DNA of 64,000 bases from Exiguobacterium sp. FSL W8-0210. Its GTDB lineage: Bacteria > Bacillota > Bacilli > Exiguobacteriales > Exiguobacteriaceae. The translations under genes were made by a program, and so were the position numbers. Within the stretch, counting starts at the first letter, position 1, and each line of letters opens with the position of its first letter. The notes under the pieces are model-generated. The model was given only the letters and a program-made list of their open reading frames with translations, searched no databases and was not told where the DNA came from. Below are positions 25,856 through 35,271 of this stretch, piece after piece. The stretch covers positions 3,048,011 through 3,112,010 of the forward strand of contig NZ_JBBOUK010000001.1 of the NCBI RefSeq assembly GCF_038006045.1, written 5' to 3'.

Positions 25856-27079
25856 ATGTCTACCACAAAAAAAGGCTATTTCATGATGATCGTCCTCTGG
25901 TTCGCCTATGCGACCTTCGCCATGAACTGGGTCGCGGGTTCATCGTTGACGCCACAAATCACGGCGCATTTCTTCGGTAATCAGACCGTTGACCCTCTCA
26001 TCTCACAACTCGTCAACTATTCGATTACGACGGCGCGTGTCTTCGCGAACATTCTTGCCGCGCTCATCTTGATGAAGCTCGGTCCGAAAAAAGCACCGTT
26101 GCTCGCACTGTTGTTCCTGATGATGTCGATCGTTGCCATCTACCTGCCGAACTACTGGGCGTATACGGTCGCTCGTATGGTCATGGGACTCGGTGGTTCA
26201 ATGGTCATCGTCTACATGAACCCGGTCGTGACACGTTACGTCCAAGACCCGGCTGAAAAATTACGGATCAACGCCTTCAATACCGTCTCCTATAACGTCG
26301 GTGCATTCGTCGTGTCACTCTTGTTCACCTTGTTCGCTGATCAATTCGTCAGTGACTGGAAACTGACGTTGACGATCTTCGCGAGTCTGACAGCGATTCT
26401 CTTCTTCGCATGGTGGATCGGTAGTGAGTCGTTCGAGTTGAACGATGCTCCGGACGCGGACGAAACGCCTTACGGTTACGGAGATTCTGTCCGCGATCCG
26501 TTCCTCTGGAAATATGCGGTTGCCTTCGGCGGTTTCTTGACGCTCTATATCTTATCGCTCGTTGGCTTGAAACCTGTGTTCGATACGTATACGCAGTTGA
26601 ACGGTTCGCTCGTCAACCTGTTGGTCTCCGGTGCCGGAATCGTCGGTACGTTCGTCGGTCTGCGGATCGGTAACAAAGGGACACCTCGTAAACCGATTCT
26701 GTTGATCAGCGGGACGGTCATGATCGCGAGTTTCCTCGTCACCGTCTTGTTCGGAAACATCTCGCCAGTCGTTTCGTATGTCTTTGCGTTCATTTCCGGA
26801 TTTGCGATGTACATCCAGTATCCGATCTTCATGAACTTGGCACACGAACGAAAAGGCATGACACCGCAAAAGATCACCGTTTTATTCGGCCTCTTCTGGG
26901 CAATCGCTTATGCGACGCAGACGATCTTTACGATCATTTGGAGTTACGCACTCGGCCACGCGGGATATACGGTCTCAATGATCGTCTTCTTCCTCTGCTG
27001 TTCTGTGTATCTGTTCTTCACGTTCTTCTTACCAGAAACAAAACCAAAACGGACGGATACACTTCAAAAATCCGCTTAA
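25856..27079 (+). CDS. MFS transporter
   Basis: A 407-residue major facilitator protein with about 12 membrane helices. MMIVLWFAYATFAMNWVAG is helix 1; LMKLGPKKAPLLALLFLMM includes the helix 2-3 loop; a second repeat begins near PFLWKYAVAFGGFLTLYIL, and GLRIGNKGTPRKPILLISG is the matching loop in the second half. The ATG at 25856 follows GAAGGGA. The substrate cannot be told. It has its own terminator and no obvious functional partner; the 178 bases between it and the broken phosphatase hold no feature I can support. Confidence 0.85.
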   Translation: MSTTKKGYFMMIVLWFAYATFAMNWVAGSSLTPQITAHFFGNQTVDPLISQLVNYSITTARVFANILAALILMKLGPKKAPLLALLFLMMSIVAIYLPNYWAYTVARMVMGLGGSMVIVYMNPVVTRYVQDPAEKLRINAFNTVSYNVGAFVVSLLFTLFADQFVSDWKLTLTIFASLTAILFFAWWIGSESFELNDAPDADETPYGYGDSVRDPFLWKYAVAFGGFLTLYILSLVGLKPVFDTYTQLNGSLVNLLVSGAGIVGTFVGLRIGNKGTPRKPILLISGTVMIASFLVTVLFGNISPVVSYVFAFISGFAMYIQYPIFMNLAHERKGMTPQKITVLFGLFWAIAYATQTIFTIIWSYALGHAGYTVSMIVFFLCCSVYLFFTFFLPETKPKRTDTLQKSA

Positions 27080-27085
27080 TCAAGC

Positions 27086-27123
27086 AACAAGCCCTTCCGA
27101 ATTACCGGAAGGGCTTGTTTTTA
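27086..27123. terminator. Bidirectional terminator after the MFS gene
   Basis: ACAAGCCCTTCCG (27087-27099) pairs with CGGAAGGGCTTGT (27106-27118), followed by TTTTT; it also faces the Nudix gene. Confidence 0.87.
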
Positions 27124-27642
27124 TGTCTCGTTATGCGCGCCGTAACTATGGCGAAGGGCAAACAACAGTCGAATCAATGATTCATGATAACCGATGAACC
27201 ATCCTTCTTTGATCCCGTTAACGATGGCTTCTTCTGTCATCCAAGCAACGCGTTGGACTTCTTCTTCCTGCAACGTCAGCGTCGTCAAATCCACTTCCTG
27301 CTCGACGAGATAATAATCATCAAAACCGATCTCAAACGGGATCGTCAGATGGGGACGGACACCTGTGAAATCGATATCGAGTCCAAGCTCTTCCGACAGT
27401 TCCCGTTGCGCTGCCATCTGACTCGTATCCCCGCTAATTGCACTGCCTCCGACCGTCAGATCCCACATGTTCGGCCAACCAGATTTGAACGGTTGCCGTT
27501 GTTGGACGAGCATCTCTCCTTTGGCGTTAAAGACACAGACGTGAATCGTCATGTGATAATCGCCGGCTGTATGTGGCGTTCCCCGTGTCCAGAGCCGTCC
27601 TGTTTTCTTGCGATCTGCTGTGTATACGTCCCACTGTTCCAT
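27121..27642 (-). CDS. Nudix hydrolase (IPP isomerase-like subgroup)
   Basis: A 173-residue Nudix protein. The Nudix box lies around GSAISGDTSQMAAQRELSEELG (shown in part: RELSEELGLDI), with Asp at the usual first Glu position. The N-terminal segment VYTADRKKTGRL and MTIHVCVFNAKGEMLVQQR resemble the isopentenyl-diphosphate isomerase-like Nudix proteins such as YfcD. It probably hydrolyses a nucleoside diphosphate derivative; the substrate is unknown. It starts 17 bases after the yxjI-like gene, so the two are likely co-transcribed. Confidence 0.85.
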   Translation of the reverse strand: MEQWDVYTADRKKTGRLWTRGTPHTAGDYHMTIHVCVFNAKGEMLVQQRQPFKSGWPNMWDLTVGGSAISGDTSQMAAQRELSEELGLDIDFTGVRPHLTIPFEIGFDDYYLVEQEVDLTTLTLQEEEVQRVAWMTEEAIVNGIKEGWFIGYHESLIRLLFALRHSYGAHNET

Positions 27643-27659
27643 CCTAAATCATGCCCCTT

Positions 27660-28154
27660 TTAATCAATGAAAGATGTAGAGTTCGAACTTTCCTCCGCCT
27701 TGACGCAATCGATCGCGACGACGAGGGCGATCAACAATTCTTCCATTGCTTCATCTTCGACTTCAATGATGTACTGATCGGTCCAAGAGATCCATTTCTT
27801 CTGCACGCGACCAATCCGTTGCCCTTGTTGTAAGACCTCAAAATCAACATCCCACCAGTCGCCCGTCACTTCGAATTGATCCGAGTTGATTGTATAGCGG
27901 TCCTTGAAGAACGTGAACTCTTTAATGATTTCAAACGATTGCCCTGCTGCTTCGACATAAAAGACCGGTCGGAAACTGAACGTCTTCTTCGTGATTTCCG
28001 CGACTTCCTCTCCATCTCGGTTCGTCACGCTGAACGACTTCGGAAGTTTCATAAAACTGCCCTCGATGTGATAGGCGTCGTGCCCTGCCTCGTCTTTAAT
28101 CGAGAATCGTCCACGTAAACTAAACGCTTTTTCTTTCATATAGAGTGTATGCAT
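27660..28154 (-). CDS. yxjI: LURP-one-related / YxjI family protein
   Basis: A 164-residue beta-barrel protein of the Tubby/LURP-one fold. It opens MHTLYMKEKAFSLRGRFSIKD and repeats short strand motifs (SFSVTNRDGEEVAEI, YTINSDQFEVTGDWWDVDFEV, KWISWTDQYIIEV) typical of YxjI/YxjI-like proteins. The family probably binds membrane lipids but has no firm function. AAAGGAGGAG precedes the ATG. First gene of a two-gene unit with the Nudix hydrolase. Confidence 0.85.
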   Translation of the reverse strand: MHTLYMKEKAFSLRGRFSIKDEAGHDAYHIEGSFMKLPKSFSVTNRDGEEVAEITKKTFSFRPVFYVEAAGQSFEIIKEFTFFKDRYTINSDQFEVTGDWWDVDFEVLQQGQRIGRVQKKWISWTDQYIIEVEDEAMEELLIALVVAIDCVKAEESSNSTSFID

Positions 28155-28384
28155 CCCGGTCTCCTCCTTTAGTGTATAGTCTCATTTACGCGATCACCGA
28201 TGGAAAAGATTCAATATTTGGAAACTACCTCCGTCCAACTTTCTCTTATTTCCTTCATTCCCTCCTGCATCTAGTGAATCGCATCCCTTACTTGCACTTT
28301 TTAGCCAGAGCGCTTAAAGTGTATAGTTGATGAAATTCTTTAACCACACATGTGCATTACCTTAAGGAAAGGGTTTAATATACT

Positions 28385-29380
28385 ATGAAAAAGAACTTTT
28401 GGCAGGACTTACCACGACCATTTTTCGTCTTAGCACCGATGGAAGACGTCACTGACGTTGTCTTCCGCCACGTCGTCGCAAAAGCGGCGCGTCCGGACGT
28501 GTTCTTCACGGAATTCACGAATACAGAAAGCTATTGTCATCCGAAAGGCAAACAGAGCGTTCGCGGACGTCTCGAGTTCACGGAGGATGAACAACCCATG
28601 GTCGCTCACATTTGGGGCGACAAACCGGAATATTTCCGCGAAATGAGTATCGGTATGGCAGAGATGGGCTTTAGCGGGATCGACATCAACATGGGCTGCC
28701 CCGTCCATAACGTTGCAGTTAACGGAAAAGGCTCTGGCTTGATCAATCGTCCGGAAGTCGCGGCTGAACTGATCCAAGCGGCAAAAGCAGGCGGTCTCCC
28801 AGTCAGCGTCAAAACGCGTCTCGGGTACACGAAGGTCGAAGAATGGCACGATTGGTTGCGTCACATCCTCGAACAAGATATCGCGAACCTCTCGATTCAC
28901 CTCCGGACACGTAAAGAGATGAGTGCCGTTCCAGCGCACTTCGAATTGATTCCGGAAATCAAGAAGTTACGCGATGAGATCGCACCACAGACGTTACTGA
29001 CGATCAACGGGGATATCAACGATCGCCAACACGGTCTTGAACTCGTCGAGAAATACGGTGTCGACGGTGTCATGATCGGTCGCGGGATTTTCCACAACCC
29101 GTTCGCGTTCGAAGTCGAGAAAAAAGAACATTCGAGCCAAGAACTCCTCGATTTGTTACGTCTGCAGCTCGATCTGCACGATCATTACTCGGCTCAATTC
29201 GAGCCCCGTCTCTTCAAACCATTACGCCGGTTCTTCAAGATTTACGTCCGCGGATTCCGCGGTGCGAGTGAACTGCGGGTCAAATTGATGGAGACGAACT
29301 CAACGGACGAAGTGCGTGCTTTACTCGACGCTTTCGTTGAAGAAGAAGGCATTCACGAGGTCAACTCGTTTTCAATCTAA
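28385..29380 (+). CDS. dus: tRNA-dihydrouridine synthase
   Basis: A 331-residue FMN enzyme that reduces uridines in tRNA D-loops. [17 protein letters not shown] at the N-terminus binds [16 protein letters not shown] carries the catalytic Cys, and SVKTRLGY and TINGDI and [15 protein letters not shown] are barrel signatures. The C-terminal helical tRNA-binding domain is present. AAGGAAAGGG precedes the ATG. The C-x-x-V variation MGCPVHNV instead of the more common GCPV.KV puts it in the Dus subgroup found in Lactobacillales/Exiguobacterium; I cannot assign target positions. Confidence 0.92.
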   Translation: MKKNFWQDLPRPFFVLAPMEDVTDVVFRHVVAKAARPDVFFTEFTNTESYCHPKGKQSVRGRLEFTEDEQPMVAHIWGDKPEYFREMSIGMAEMGFSGIDINMGCPVHNVAVNGKGSGLINRPEVAAELIQAAKAGGLPVSVKTRLGYTKVEEWHDWLRHILEQDIANLSIHLRTRKEMSAVPAHFELIPEIKKLRDEIAPQTLLTINGDINDRQHGLELVEKYGVDGVMIGRGIFHNPFAFEVEKKEHSSQELLDLLRLQLDLHDHYSAQFEPRLFKPLRRFFKIYVRGFRGASELRVKLMETNSTDEVRALLDAFVEEEGIHEVNSFSI

Positions 29381-29384
29381 CAAC

Positions 29385-29421
29385 AAAGCACGCCTCCTCG
29401 TTTTGAGGAAGCGTGCTTTTT
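29385..29421. terminator. Terminator after dus
   Basis: AAAGCACGCCTCCTC (29385-29399) pairs with GAGGAAGCGTGCTTT (29405-29419) with one mismatch, followed by Ts; it faces the hypothetical gene on the other strand. Confidence 0.85.
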
Positions 29422-29425
29422 CGTG

Positions 29426-29938
29426 TCACCAGCGTTCGACGGTTTGCCGCGTATCTGCACACCATTGTTCAAAATCAGACCGATGCGTCAGCGATAGGAA
29501 ACGTCGTTTGCCGAGTCGCCGATCGAGCCGTGCGATACCACGGATGAAAGGATGTGGATGAACGAGTGCTTGTTCAAACGCAAGATTCGGATACTCTAAC
29601 AAATCTTGTTGCATCTCATAGTTCTCTAGATACCCGTCTTGTTTGACTTGTCGTTCGATCTCAGCCGATAACGCATGCGACTGTTCCAACCAGTCGGACT
29701 GCCATAGCGCTCCGTCTGGTTTTTCCGGTAACTGTGCAGCCCGTAACGCGTAACGCCGATCGACTTCCCGTTCGAAGCGAAAATCGTCTGCTCCAAGAAT
29801 CTCTTCTCCGTCAAACGTCATCCAGACACGACTGGGGTTATCTTGAATCCGGTAGACAGTTGCGCGAAAAGCGATTCGTCCTTGTAACGACGGGGCGAGC
29901 AGTTGCTCGACCCGCTTTTTGATGATGGAAAACTGCAC
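29426..29938 (-). CDS. Hypothetical protein, 170 aa (SF0329-like)
   Basis: A soluble protein beginning MQFSIIKKRVEQLLAPSLQGR, with RVWMTFDGEEILGADDF and a C-terminal helical part ending LTHRSDFEQWC. The start and the SLQGR / FDGEEIL blocks recall the small SF0329 family, of unknown function; I am only moderately sure. No membrane segment or signal. It lies 31 bases downstream of the beta-glucosidase and may be read from the same transcript, though no functional link is apparent. Confidence 0.7.
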   Translation of the reverse strand: MQFSIIKKRVEQLLAPSLQGRIAFRATVYRIQDNPSRVWMTFDGEEILGADDFRFEREVDRRYALRAAQLPEKPDGALWQSDWLEQSHALSAEIERQVKQDGYLENYEMQQDLLEYPNLAFEQALVHPHPFIRGIARLDRRLGKRRFLSLTHRSDFEQWCADTRQTVERW

Positions 29939-29969
29939 GCAATCCGTCCTTTCCGTCCGGCTAATGTGA

Positions 29970-32729
29970 TTAGCCGTTCTTCATATGAAACGATTCCGCA
30001 AGCGTGAATGTCAACTCTTTTAACTCCAGACCACCGAGTGCAAAGTAGAGTTTTAAATAGTTGTGTGGGTTGAAGACGAAGACGTCCTTCGTCTGGCTGA
30101 CCCACTCGCCGTTCGTTCCGTTGAAGGTGAACGTCGCGACCGGCATGTTATTCGCAAACAATGTCACCGGCATTTGCGCCAGTTCGCCGGCATTCGAACA
30201 TGCCGTCAACGTGACCTGGTACATTCCTGTCTCTTCCGCCGTGACAGCGAAGACGTGACTGCTGCCTGTCGTCGTCGTGACGTCCGTTAACGGGAAGGCA
30301 TCTCCACTGACGAGACGTTGGTGTGAGACGGTTTGATCTTCGAGCGTCTCTTCTTCGACCGGTGCCCCGAGGACCTCAATCGATGTTGCTGTTCCCATCA
30401 CGCGGTCCATGACTGGTGAACGCAACAGGAACTGACAGATGTTCGCGGCACTGCGCAGTAACTCGGAACGTCGAAGTGTCCCGTCAGCGAGAGCCGTCAA
30501 CGTATCATCCTCGAATGGATTCGTTCCTGGTTCACCGACGACCATGTAGAGATCGTTTTGCGAACGGACCATCGTCGCCGTTTGTTGACGGTTTGCTTCC
30601 AAACCTTCGGCGTTGATCTTCGCCCACCAGTCCGTCATGACGATTCCGTCAAAGCCCCATTCATCGCGCAAGATGCGTGTGTTCTGATCGTATAAGCCGG
30701 CAGTCCAGATGCCATTGACGGCACCGTACGTCGTCATGATCGAGTATGCTTTCCCTTCCTTAACTGCCATCTCGAACCCTTTCAAGTACAACTCACGTAA
30801 CGCCCGTTCTGATACGATCGAATCCAGATCATGCCGGTGGAACTCTTGGTTGTTGGCACTGAAGTGCTTCAACGTTCCCGTCACACCAACCCGGTGCATC
30901 CCGTCGAGCTGTGCCACGGCCATTTTTCCAGTCAGATACGAATCTTCCGAGAAATACTCGAAGTTCCGTCCGTTGAGTGGATGACGGTGGAGGTTCATCC
31001 CGGGTCCAAGCAACGTATCAATCTCGTTCTTCCGTAACTCAAGACCTGTCATCTCAAATAGATCGGCAATCAACGTTGTGTTGAACGTCGAAGCAAGCAA
31101 CGTCCCGTTCGGTAACGAGAAGGCTTTCGTTCCGATGTCCATCCGGATCCCGGACGGACCATCTGCACAACAGCCTGCTGGAATGCCAAGTGCTTCGAGT
31201 TCTGTCGTCACGCCACCAAAGGCGCCCGCCGTTCCCGGTGTAACGCGCGGTGAGTTCATCCCTTCCCCCCGGACGATTGCTGCGAGATCCGCATTCGTCA
31301 ATTGATCGAGGAACGTCTCGAGCGTAACACGCTCTTCTTTGACGTCGCGTAACTTCCAACCGGCATCTTCCGTCTGCGTCCGGTCAACGGGACGTTCCTG
31401 TTGACGGCGTTGTTCCGGATCAATTGTCCGTAGTGGTGTTGTTTCATACGTCACCGTATATCCCGTTTCGGTCGCTTGCGGTTTGATGCGTTCAAACGCC
31501 GTCACCGGTGCCATGTTCTCCGTTAAGACGTCCGTGACGTCAAGCGTCTCGACGGAATGGCTTGCGACTGGAACCGCCGACCGGACGTCCGTTCCGAGAT
31601 AAAGCTGATACGTGCCAGGTTCGATGACATAAGACGATTTATGCCCGGTGACACCACTATCGTCATAACTCGCGAACGAGGCGAACGGTACGACGAGTGT
31701 GAGAGATTCTTGCTCGCCCGGTGCGAGTTCTTTTGTCTTGCCGAACGTCACGAGTTGACGCGTTGGGTTACCGAGTTGTCCTTGTGGTTTCTCGAGATAA
31801 CCTTGTACGACTTCCTTCCCGCTCGTCTGACCGGTATTCGTCACTGTCGCTGTAATCGTCCAAGCATCAGCTGACGTCGTCACATCTGTCGCAAGGTTGA
31901 ACGACGTATACGATAATCCATACCCGAACGGATACAAGACCACTTCCGGTGCGAACGTCTCGAAGTAACGGTACCCGACATAGATGTCTTCTTGATACAA
32001 CGCGCGATCCGCATGACCGAAGTATGGTGTCGACGGATAATCATCGAGTGAACGAACGATCGTATCCGGTAGTTTCCCAGACGGCGAGACGCGGCCGAGC
32101 AAAAGATCACTCAGTCCAGTTCCGCCTTCCATTCCTCCTTGCCACGCGTAGAGGACAGCACTTGGCGTCGTCTCTTCGACCCAGCGCATATCGATGATAT
32201 TCCCGACGTTCAAGACGACGACGGTCTGTTTGAAGTGTGTCGTCACGAGTCGGAGCATCTCCTGTTCCGTCTCCGTTAAAAAATAACTCCCTGGATCCGC
32301 TGTATTGTCGCGGTCTTCCCCAGCCGTACGACCAATCATGATCAAGGCAACATCGGAGTCAAGCGCTGCTTGCTGAACGAGTGTCGCGTCAAGCGGCATC
32401 TCTTCTTGCGACCACGGTTCGGCTGCCCAGCCTTCACCTTGTTCAAACGGATGGTCTTCAAGCCATGTCTCGTACGCCTTGAGGACGTCTGCATTCAGCG
32501 TCACGTCTTCGCGTAGCATATCGAGCGGACTGACGACGTTCGTAACGTTGACCATTCCGCCTGATCCTGTACCACTTTTATAGTAGTTGAACTGATTACG
32601 TCCGAAGACAGCGACCGTCGATGCAGGTTGCAACGGGAGCACACCATCATTGTGTAAGAGGACCGCCCCTTCCGCGACGGTTTGTCGTGCGAGTTTTGTA
32701 TAGGCTTGCCAATCGAGTGTGTATGTCAT
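29970..32729 (-). CDS. Beta-glucosidase, GH3 family with permuted domain order
   Basis: A 919-residue glycoside hydrolase. The usual GH3 order is reversed: the alpha/beta sandwich comes first (AVFGRNQFNYYKSGTGSGG at about 40-60, DVALIMIGRTAGED), then a fibronectin-like domain (about 285-400), then the (beta/alpha)8 barrel with LLGPGMNLHRHPLNGRNFEY and the nucleophile Asp700 in GIVMTDWW. A PA14-like or beta-sandwich tail follows. This permuted form is known from Ruminococcus and other Firmicutes. No signal peptide, so it acts inside the cell on imported beta-glucosides. It follows an esterase gene by 16 bases under a shared cre-controlled promoter. Confidence 0.92.
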   Translation of the reverse strand: MTYTLDWQAYTKLARQTVAEGAVLLHNDGVLPLQPASTVAVFGRNQFNYYKSGTGSGGMVNVTNVVSPLDMLREDVTLNADVLKAYETWLEDHPFEQGEGWAAEPWSQEEMPLDATLVQQAALDSDVALIMIGRTAGEDRDNTADPGSYFLTETEQEMLRLVTTHFKQTVVVLNVGNIIDMRWVEETTPSAVLYAWQGGMEGGTGLSDLLLGRVSPSGKLPDTIVRSLDDYPSTPYFGHADRALYQEDIYVGYRYFETFAPEVVLYPFGYGLSYTSFNLATDVTTSADAWTITATVTNTGQTSGKEVVQGYLEKPQGQLGNPTRQLVTFGKTKELAPGEQESLTLVVPFASFASYDDSGVTGHKSSYVIEPGTYQLYLGTDVRSAVPVASHSVETLDVTDVLTENMAPVTAFERIKPQATETGYTVTYETTPLRTIDPEQRRQQERPVDRTQTEDAGWKLRDVKEERVTLETFLDQLTNADLAAIVRGEGMNSPRVTPGTAGAFGGVTTELEALGIPAGCCADGPSGIRMDIGTKAFSLPNGTLLASTFNTTLIADLFEMTGLELRKNEIDTLLGPGMNLHRHPLNGRNFEYFSEDSYLTGKMAVAQLDGMHRVGVTGTLKHFSANNQEFHRHDLDSIVSERALRELYLKGFEMAVKEGKAYSIMTTYGAVNGIWTAGLYDQNTRILRDEWGFDGIVMTDWWAKINAEGLEANRQQTATMVRSQNDLYMVVGEPGTNPFEDDTLTALADGTLRRSELLRSAANICQFLLRSPVMDRVMGTATSIEVLGAPVEEETLEDQTVSHQRLVSGDAFPLTDVTTTTGSSHVFAVTAEETGMYQVTLTACSNAGELAQMPVTLFANNMPVATFTFNGTNGEWVSQTKDVFVFNPHNYLKLYFALGGLELKELTFTLAESFHMKNG

Positions 32730-32745
32730 GCGTCATCCACCTTTG

Positions 32746-33825
32746 TTAGTTAGTTTGAGAAAAGAGTCGTTTTAAGTCCTTCGCGATTTCGTCTAAGCTG
32801 TCTTCGGCTTGCGGATACAGACCGAGTTTATCAAGAAAGGCATGTTCCATCCCGCGGTAGTGGAGATAACGGGTCTTGACGCCAGCGCGCGCGAGCTTTT
32901 TCGCGTACGCTTCTCCTTCGAGACGTAAGTAATCAAACTCTCCCGTAATGACGAGTGCCTCTGGTAGATCGTCGAGCGTCGCGAACAACGGTGAGATCCG
33001 TCGATCCGTCGAATCACTTGCTTGAACGTACCATTGCTCGAGGATACCTTCTTCATCTTGAAGTAAGAGAATGATCCGTTCGAGGAACTGCGGTTCCGTT
33101 TGTCGATCATACGCTTCAAGCGTCCAGTCATATTCCGAATTCGGATGTTCTCCGACATTGACGACTGGATAATACAAGACTTGATAGCGGATATACGGCG
33201 TCGGACGCTCGCGGTCGAGCAGACAACAGACCGTCGCTAAGTTCCCACCCGCACTATCACCGGCGACAGCGATCGCACCTGGATCAATCCCAAGTCGATC
33301 GGCGTGTTCGACTGCCCAATCGATCGATGCATGACAATCCTCAAGTCCTGTCGGAAACGGATGCTCGGGTGCCAATCGGTAGCCGACCGACAAGACGGCG
33401 ACGTTCCCTTTATCGGCTAATGCCTTACATGGATTCTCGACCGTCTCGAGCGTGCCACCGAAAAAGCCACCGCCATGGAAATAGACGACGAGCGGGAGCG
33501 GACGCGCCGCTTCCGGACGATACAGCCGTGCTTCGATCGTGGTATCGGGTCTTGGGATCGCGAGGACATCCGTTGAGATTTGCCGAGTCGTCACGTCTTC
33601 GTTGTCCCACCCCATGCCGGCACGTGCCAGTTCGACTGGCGACGCCCCTTCTGGAATCGAGACCGATGGACGCTGCGTGAGGACGACCTCACGGACACGC
33701 GGATCGAGTGTCCCTGGAGTCGAGACGTCGGGAATCGGCTTATCGACGATTTCGAGTCCGTCTTGATGGATGGATGAACGATTTCGTAACGTTCGCAGTA
33801 AGTCTTGCATCGATGCGGTAGACAA
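32746..33825 (-). CDS. Alpha/beta hydrolase (hormone-sensitive lipase-type esterase)
   Basis: A 359-residue esterase. VVYFHGGGFFGGTLE is the oxyanion-hole motif of the HSL/GH IV family, AVAGDSAGGNLATV carries the nucleophile Ser, ITGEFDYLRLEGE the Asp, and YRGMEHAFLDKL the His. The TTG at 33825 is preferred because AAAGGA lies 9 bases upstream; an ATG at 33810 is also possible, and the frame opens at 33849. It forms an operon with the beta-glucosidase, which fits removal of acyl groups from plant-derived glycosides, but that pairing is inference. Confidence 0.85.
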   Translation of the reverse strand: MSTASMQDLLRTLRNRSSIHQDGLEIVDKPIPDVSTPGTLDPRVREVVLTQRPSVSIPEGASPVELARAGMGWDNEDVTTRQISTDVLAIPRPDTTIEARLYRPEAARPLPLVVYFHGGGFFGGTLETVENPCKALADKGNVAVLSVGYRLAPEHPFPTGLEDCHASIDWAVEHADRLGIDPGAIAVAGDSAGGNLATVCCLLDRERPTPYIRYQVLYYPVVNVGEHPNSEYDWTLEAYDRQTEPQFLERIILLLQDEEGILEQWYVQASDSTDRRISPLFATLDDLPEALVITGEFDYLRLEGEAYAKKLARAGVKTRYLHYRGMEHAFLDKLGLYPQAEDSLDEIAKDLKRLFSQTN

Positions 33826-33848
33826 ATGGATCGCTTCCTTTCTTATCA

Positions 33849-33880
33849 AACGGTTATCGAAAGCGCTTTCGATAACCGTT
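33849..33880. promoter_or_regulatory. Perfect 32-bp palindrome (probable repressor operator)
   Basis: Arms of 16 bases (AACGGTTATCGAAAGC and its exact complement) with no loop. The centre CGAAAGCGCTTTCG is the type of site bound by LacI-family repressors. It sits in the leader, 24-55 bases before the esterase TTG and about 40 bases after the predicted transcription start. Confidence 0.8.
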
Positions 33881-33911
33881 AAAAAATTTTCGAATGCCTC
33901 TTTTTCAAAAA

Positions 33912-33926
33912 AGATACCGCTTACAT
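33912..33926 (-). promoter_or_regulatory. CcpA cre site
   Basis: ATGTAAGCGGTATCT on the minus strand matches every position of the cre consensus WTGNAANCGNWNNCW. It covers the predicted transcription start of the esterase-glucosidase operon, the classical place for catabolite repression. Confidence 0.75.
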
Positions 33927-33929
33927 CAC

Positions 33930-33958
33930 AATATACCTGTCTTTGACAGGAGAAGCAA
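33930..33958 (-). promoter_or_regulatory. Promoter of the esterase-glucosidase operon
   Basis: Minus strand TTGCTT (33958-33953), 17 bases, TATATT (33935-33930). The spacer contains CCTGTCAAAGACAGG, a short inverted repeat. Confidence 0.65.
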
Positions 33959-33968
33959 ATATTTCACC

Positions 33969-33999
33969 TAAAAAAATCAGCGCAGTCGCCTGCGCTGAT
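33969..33999 (-). terminator. Terminator after the DUF4317 gene
   Basis: Minus strand ATCAGCGCA, loop GGCGAC, TGCGCTGAT, then TTTTTTT. Confidence 0.87.
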
Positions 34000-34001
34000 C
34001 C

Positions 34002-35189
34002 TCATCGTAATTGTTCTTGTGAAACGATCGTAAAGCCATCGATGACCGTGTCTTCCTCGACCTCGATCAACAAGCAGCGTTTCCCTTGATAGTTGACTTG
34101 TTTGACGTACTTCAAGTCTTGCGGACTGATCGCGATGTTCGCGACCTTCGTATTGATTTTAATCGATTTCGCTTCATAGTTCGGGACGATGTTACTCGCT
34201 TTCATCTCGTATGTCGGATCGTCAACGACCGTCTTGAACGCCCGTTCGACCTGTTCCGTGCTGACGTCTTCGACACCACTTGCCTTGAGCACACGCTCGA
34301 CTTCTTGGACGTCGAGCATCGGTACTTCTTCCTCATCTTGATCCTCTTCGACGACGATCAACTGGTTGATGTTTTCATAGACACCGGCTAACGTCTTCGT
34401 ATCCATCGATTCACCGACGACTGATTTGACGATTTCCTCGAAGATCGCTTTATCCTCATCTGCCGTGACGATCGGTTGACCGTTCAAGACATTTTCAAGG
34501 AAGCCGAAATCCGGTTTATTCGGCTTACCTGCCGCATACAAGACATGATTGACGTCTGCCGCATTGTCGGTGAAGGTCGGGAAGAGAAATCCACCAATCG
34601 GCGACGCCAGTTTGATGACCGGATTGATGAACAAGTTCGACTTGAATTCGCGTTCAACGAAATCAAAGACGAGCGATTGTTTCGGTAACTCCGTTAAGTT
34701 AAGACTACCGAGAATGAACGGCGTCGTATAGACGTCGTCATTCGGATCGATCTCCGTCTCGTCCGCTTGGCGCTTCGTCGTTTTATAGTATTGTCCGCGA
34801 ATGAACGTGACGACGAGGTCATTCTCGTACTGGACGTCCTGAACCATCTTCAACGCCATCGTCTGCATCTGTTCGACCCAGTCCTCAGGCTCTTCCGCAT
34901 ACAGTCCTTCGTAGAGCAGCTGTTGCGTATGACCCGTCTCCCCTTCTTCCGGATGCGTGAACTTGACCTCGAACAGCTTGACGTCGAGTTTTCCACCTAG
35001 TACCTTCTTGAAGTTCGCAAGGAACAGCTCCTGTTGCTCCGGATCAAGCAATAGAAATGGTCGGGCTTCCTCATGATAGATTTCGCTCGTCTCTTTTCGA
35101 ATATAGACGTTGTAGATTTCATGGATTTTTAGTAAATCGGCATCCATCTTGAAGTGACGACGGATGTCGGCGATGTCTTTTTTATTCAT
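34002..35189 (-). CDS. DUF4317 family protein
   Basis: A 395-residue soluble, acidic protein starting MNKKDIADIRRHFKMDADLL, with YNVYIRKETSEIYHEEARPFL and FTDNAADVNHVLYAAGKP, as in DUF4317 proteins of Firmicutes. The family has no known role. The C-terminal half contains an acidic linker (VVEEDQDEEEVPML) followed by a compact domain (VPNYEAKSIKINTKVANIAISPQ). It is monocistronic, with its terminator directly downstream. GAGCTGG is a weak ribosome site before the ATG. Confidence 0.85.
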   Translation of the reverse strand: MNKKDIADIRRHFKMDADLLKIHEIYNVYIRKETSEIYHEEARPFLLLDPEQQELFLANFKKVLGGKLDVKLFEVKFTHPEEGETGHTQQLLYEGLYAEEPEDWVEQMQTMALKMVQDVQYENDLVVTFIRGQYYKTTKRQADETEIDPNDDVYTTPFILGSLNLTELPKQSLVFDFVEREFKSNLFINPVIKLASPIGGFLFPTFTDNAADVNHVLYAAGKPNKPDFGFLENVLNGQPIVTADEDKAIFEEIVKSVVGESMDTKTLAGVYENINQLIVVEEDQDEEEVPMLDVQEVERVLKASGVEDVSTEQVERAFKTVVDDPTYEMKASNIVPNYEAKSIKINTKVANIAISPQDLKYVKQVNYQGKRCLLIEVEEDTVIDGFTIVSQEQLR

Positions 35190-35271
35190 GCATACCAGCT
35201 CCTCGAATCATTAAAATCCTGCTTCCTGAAAAGCGTACCATATGCGAGATGACCCGACATCTTTTAGAAAA

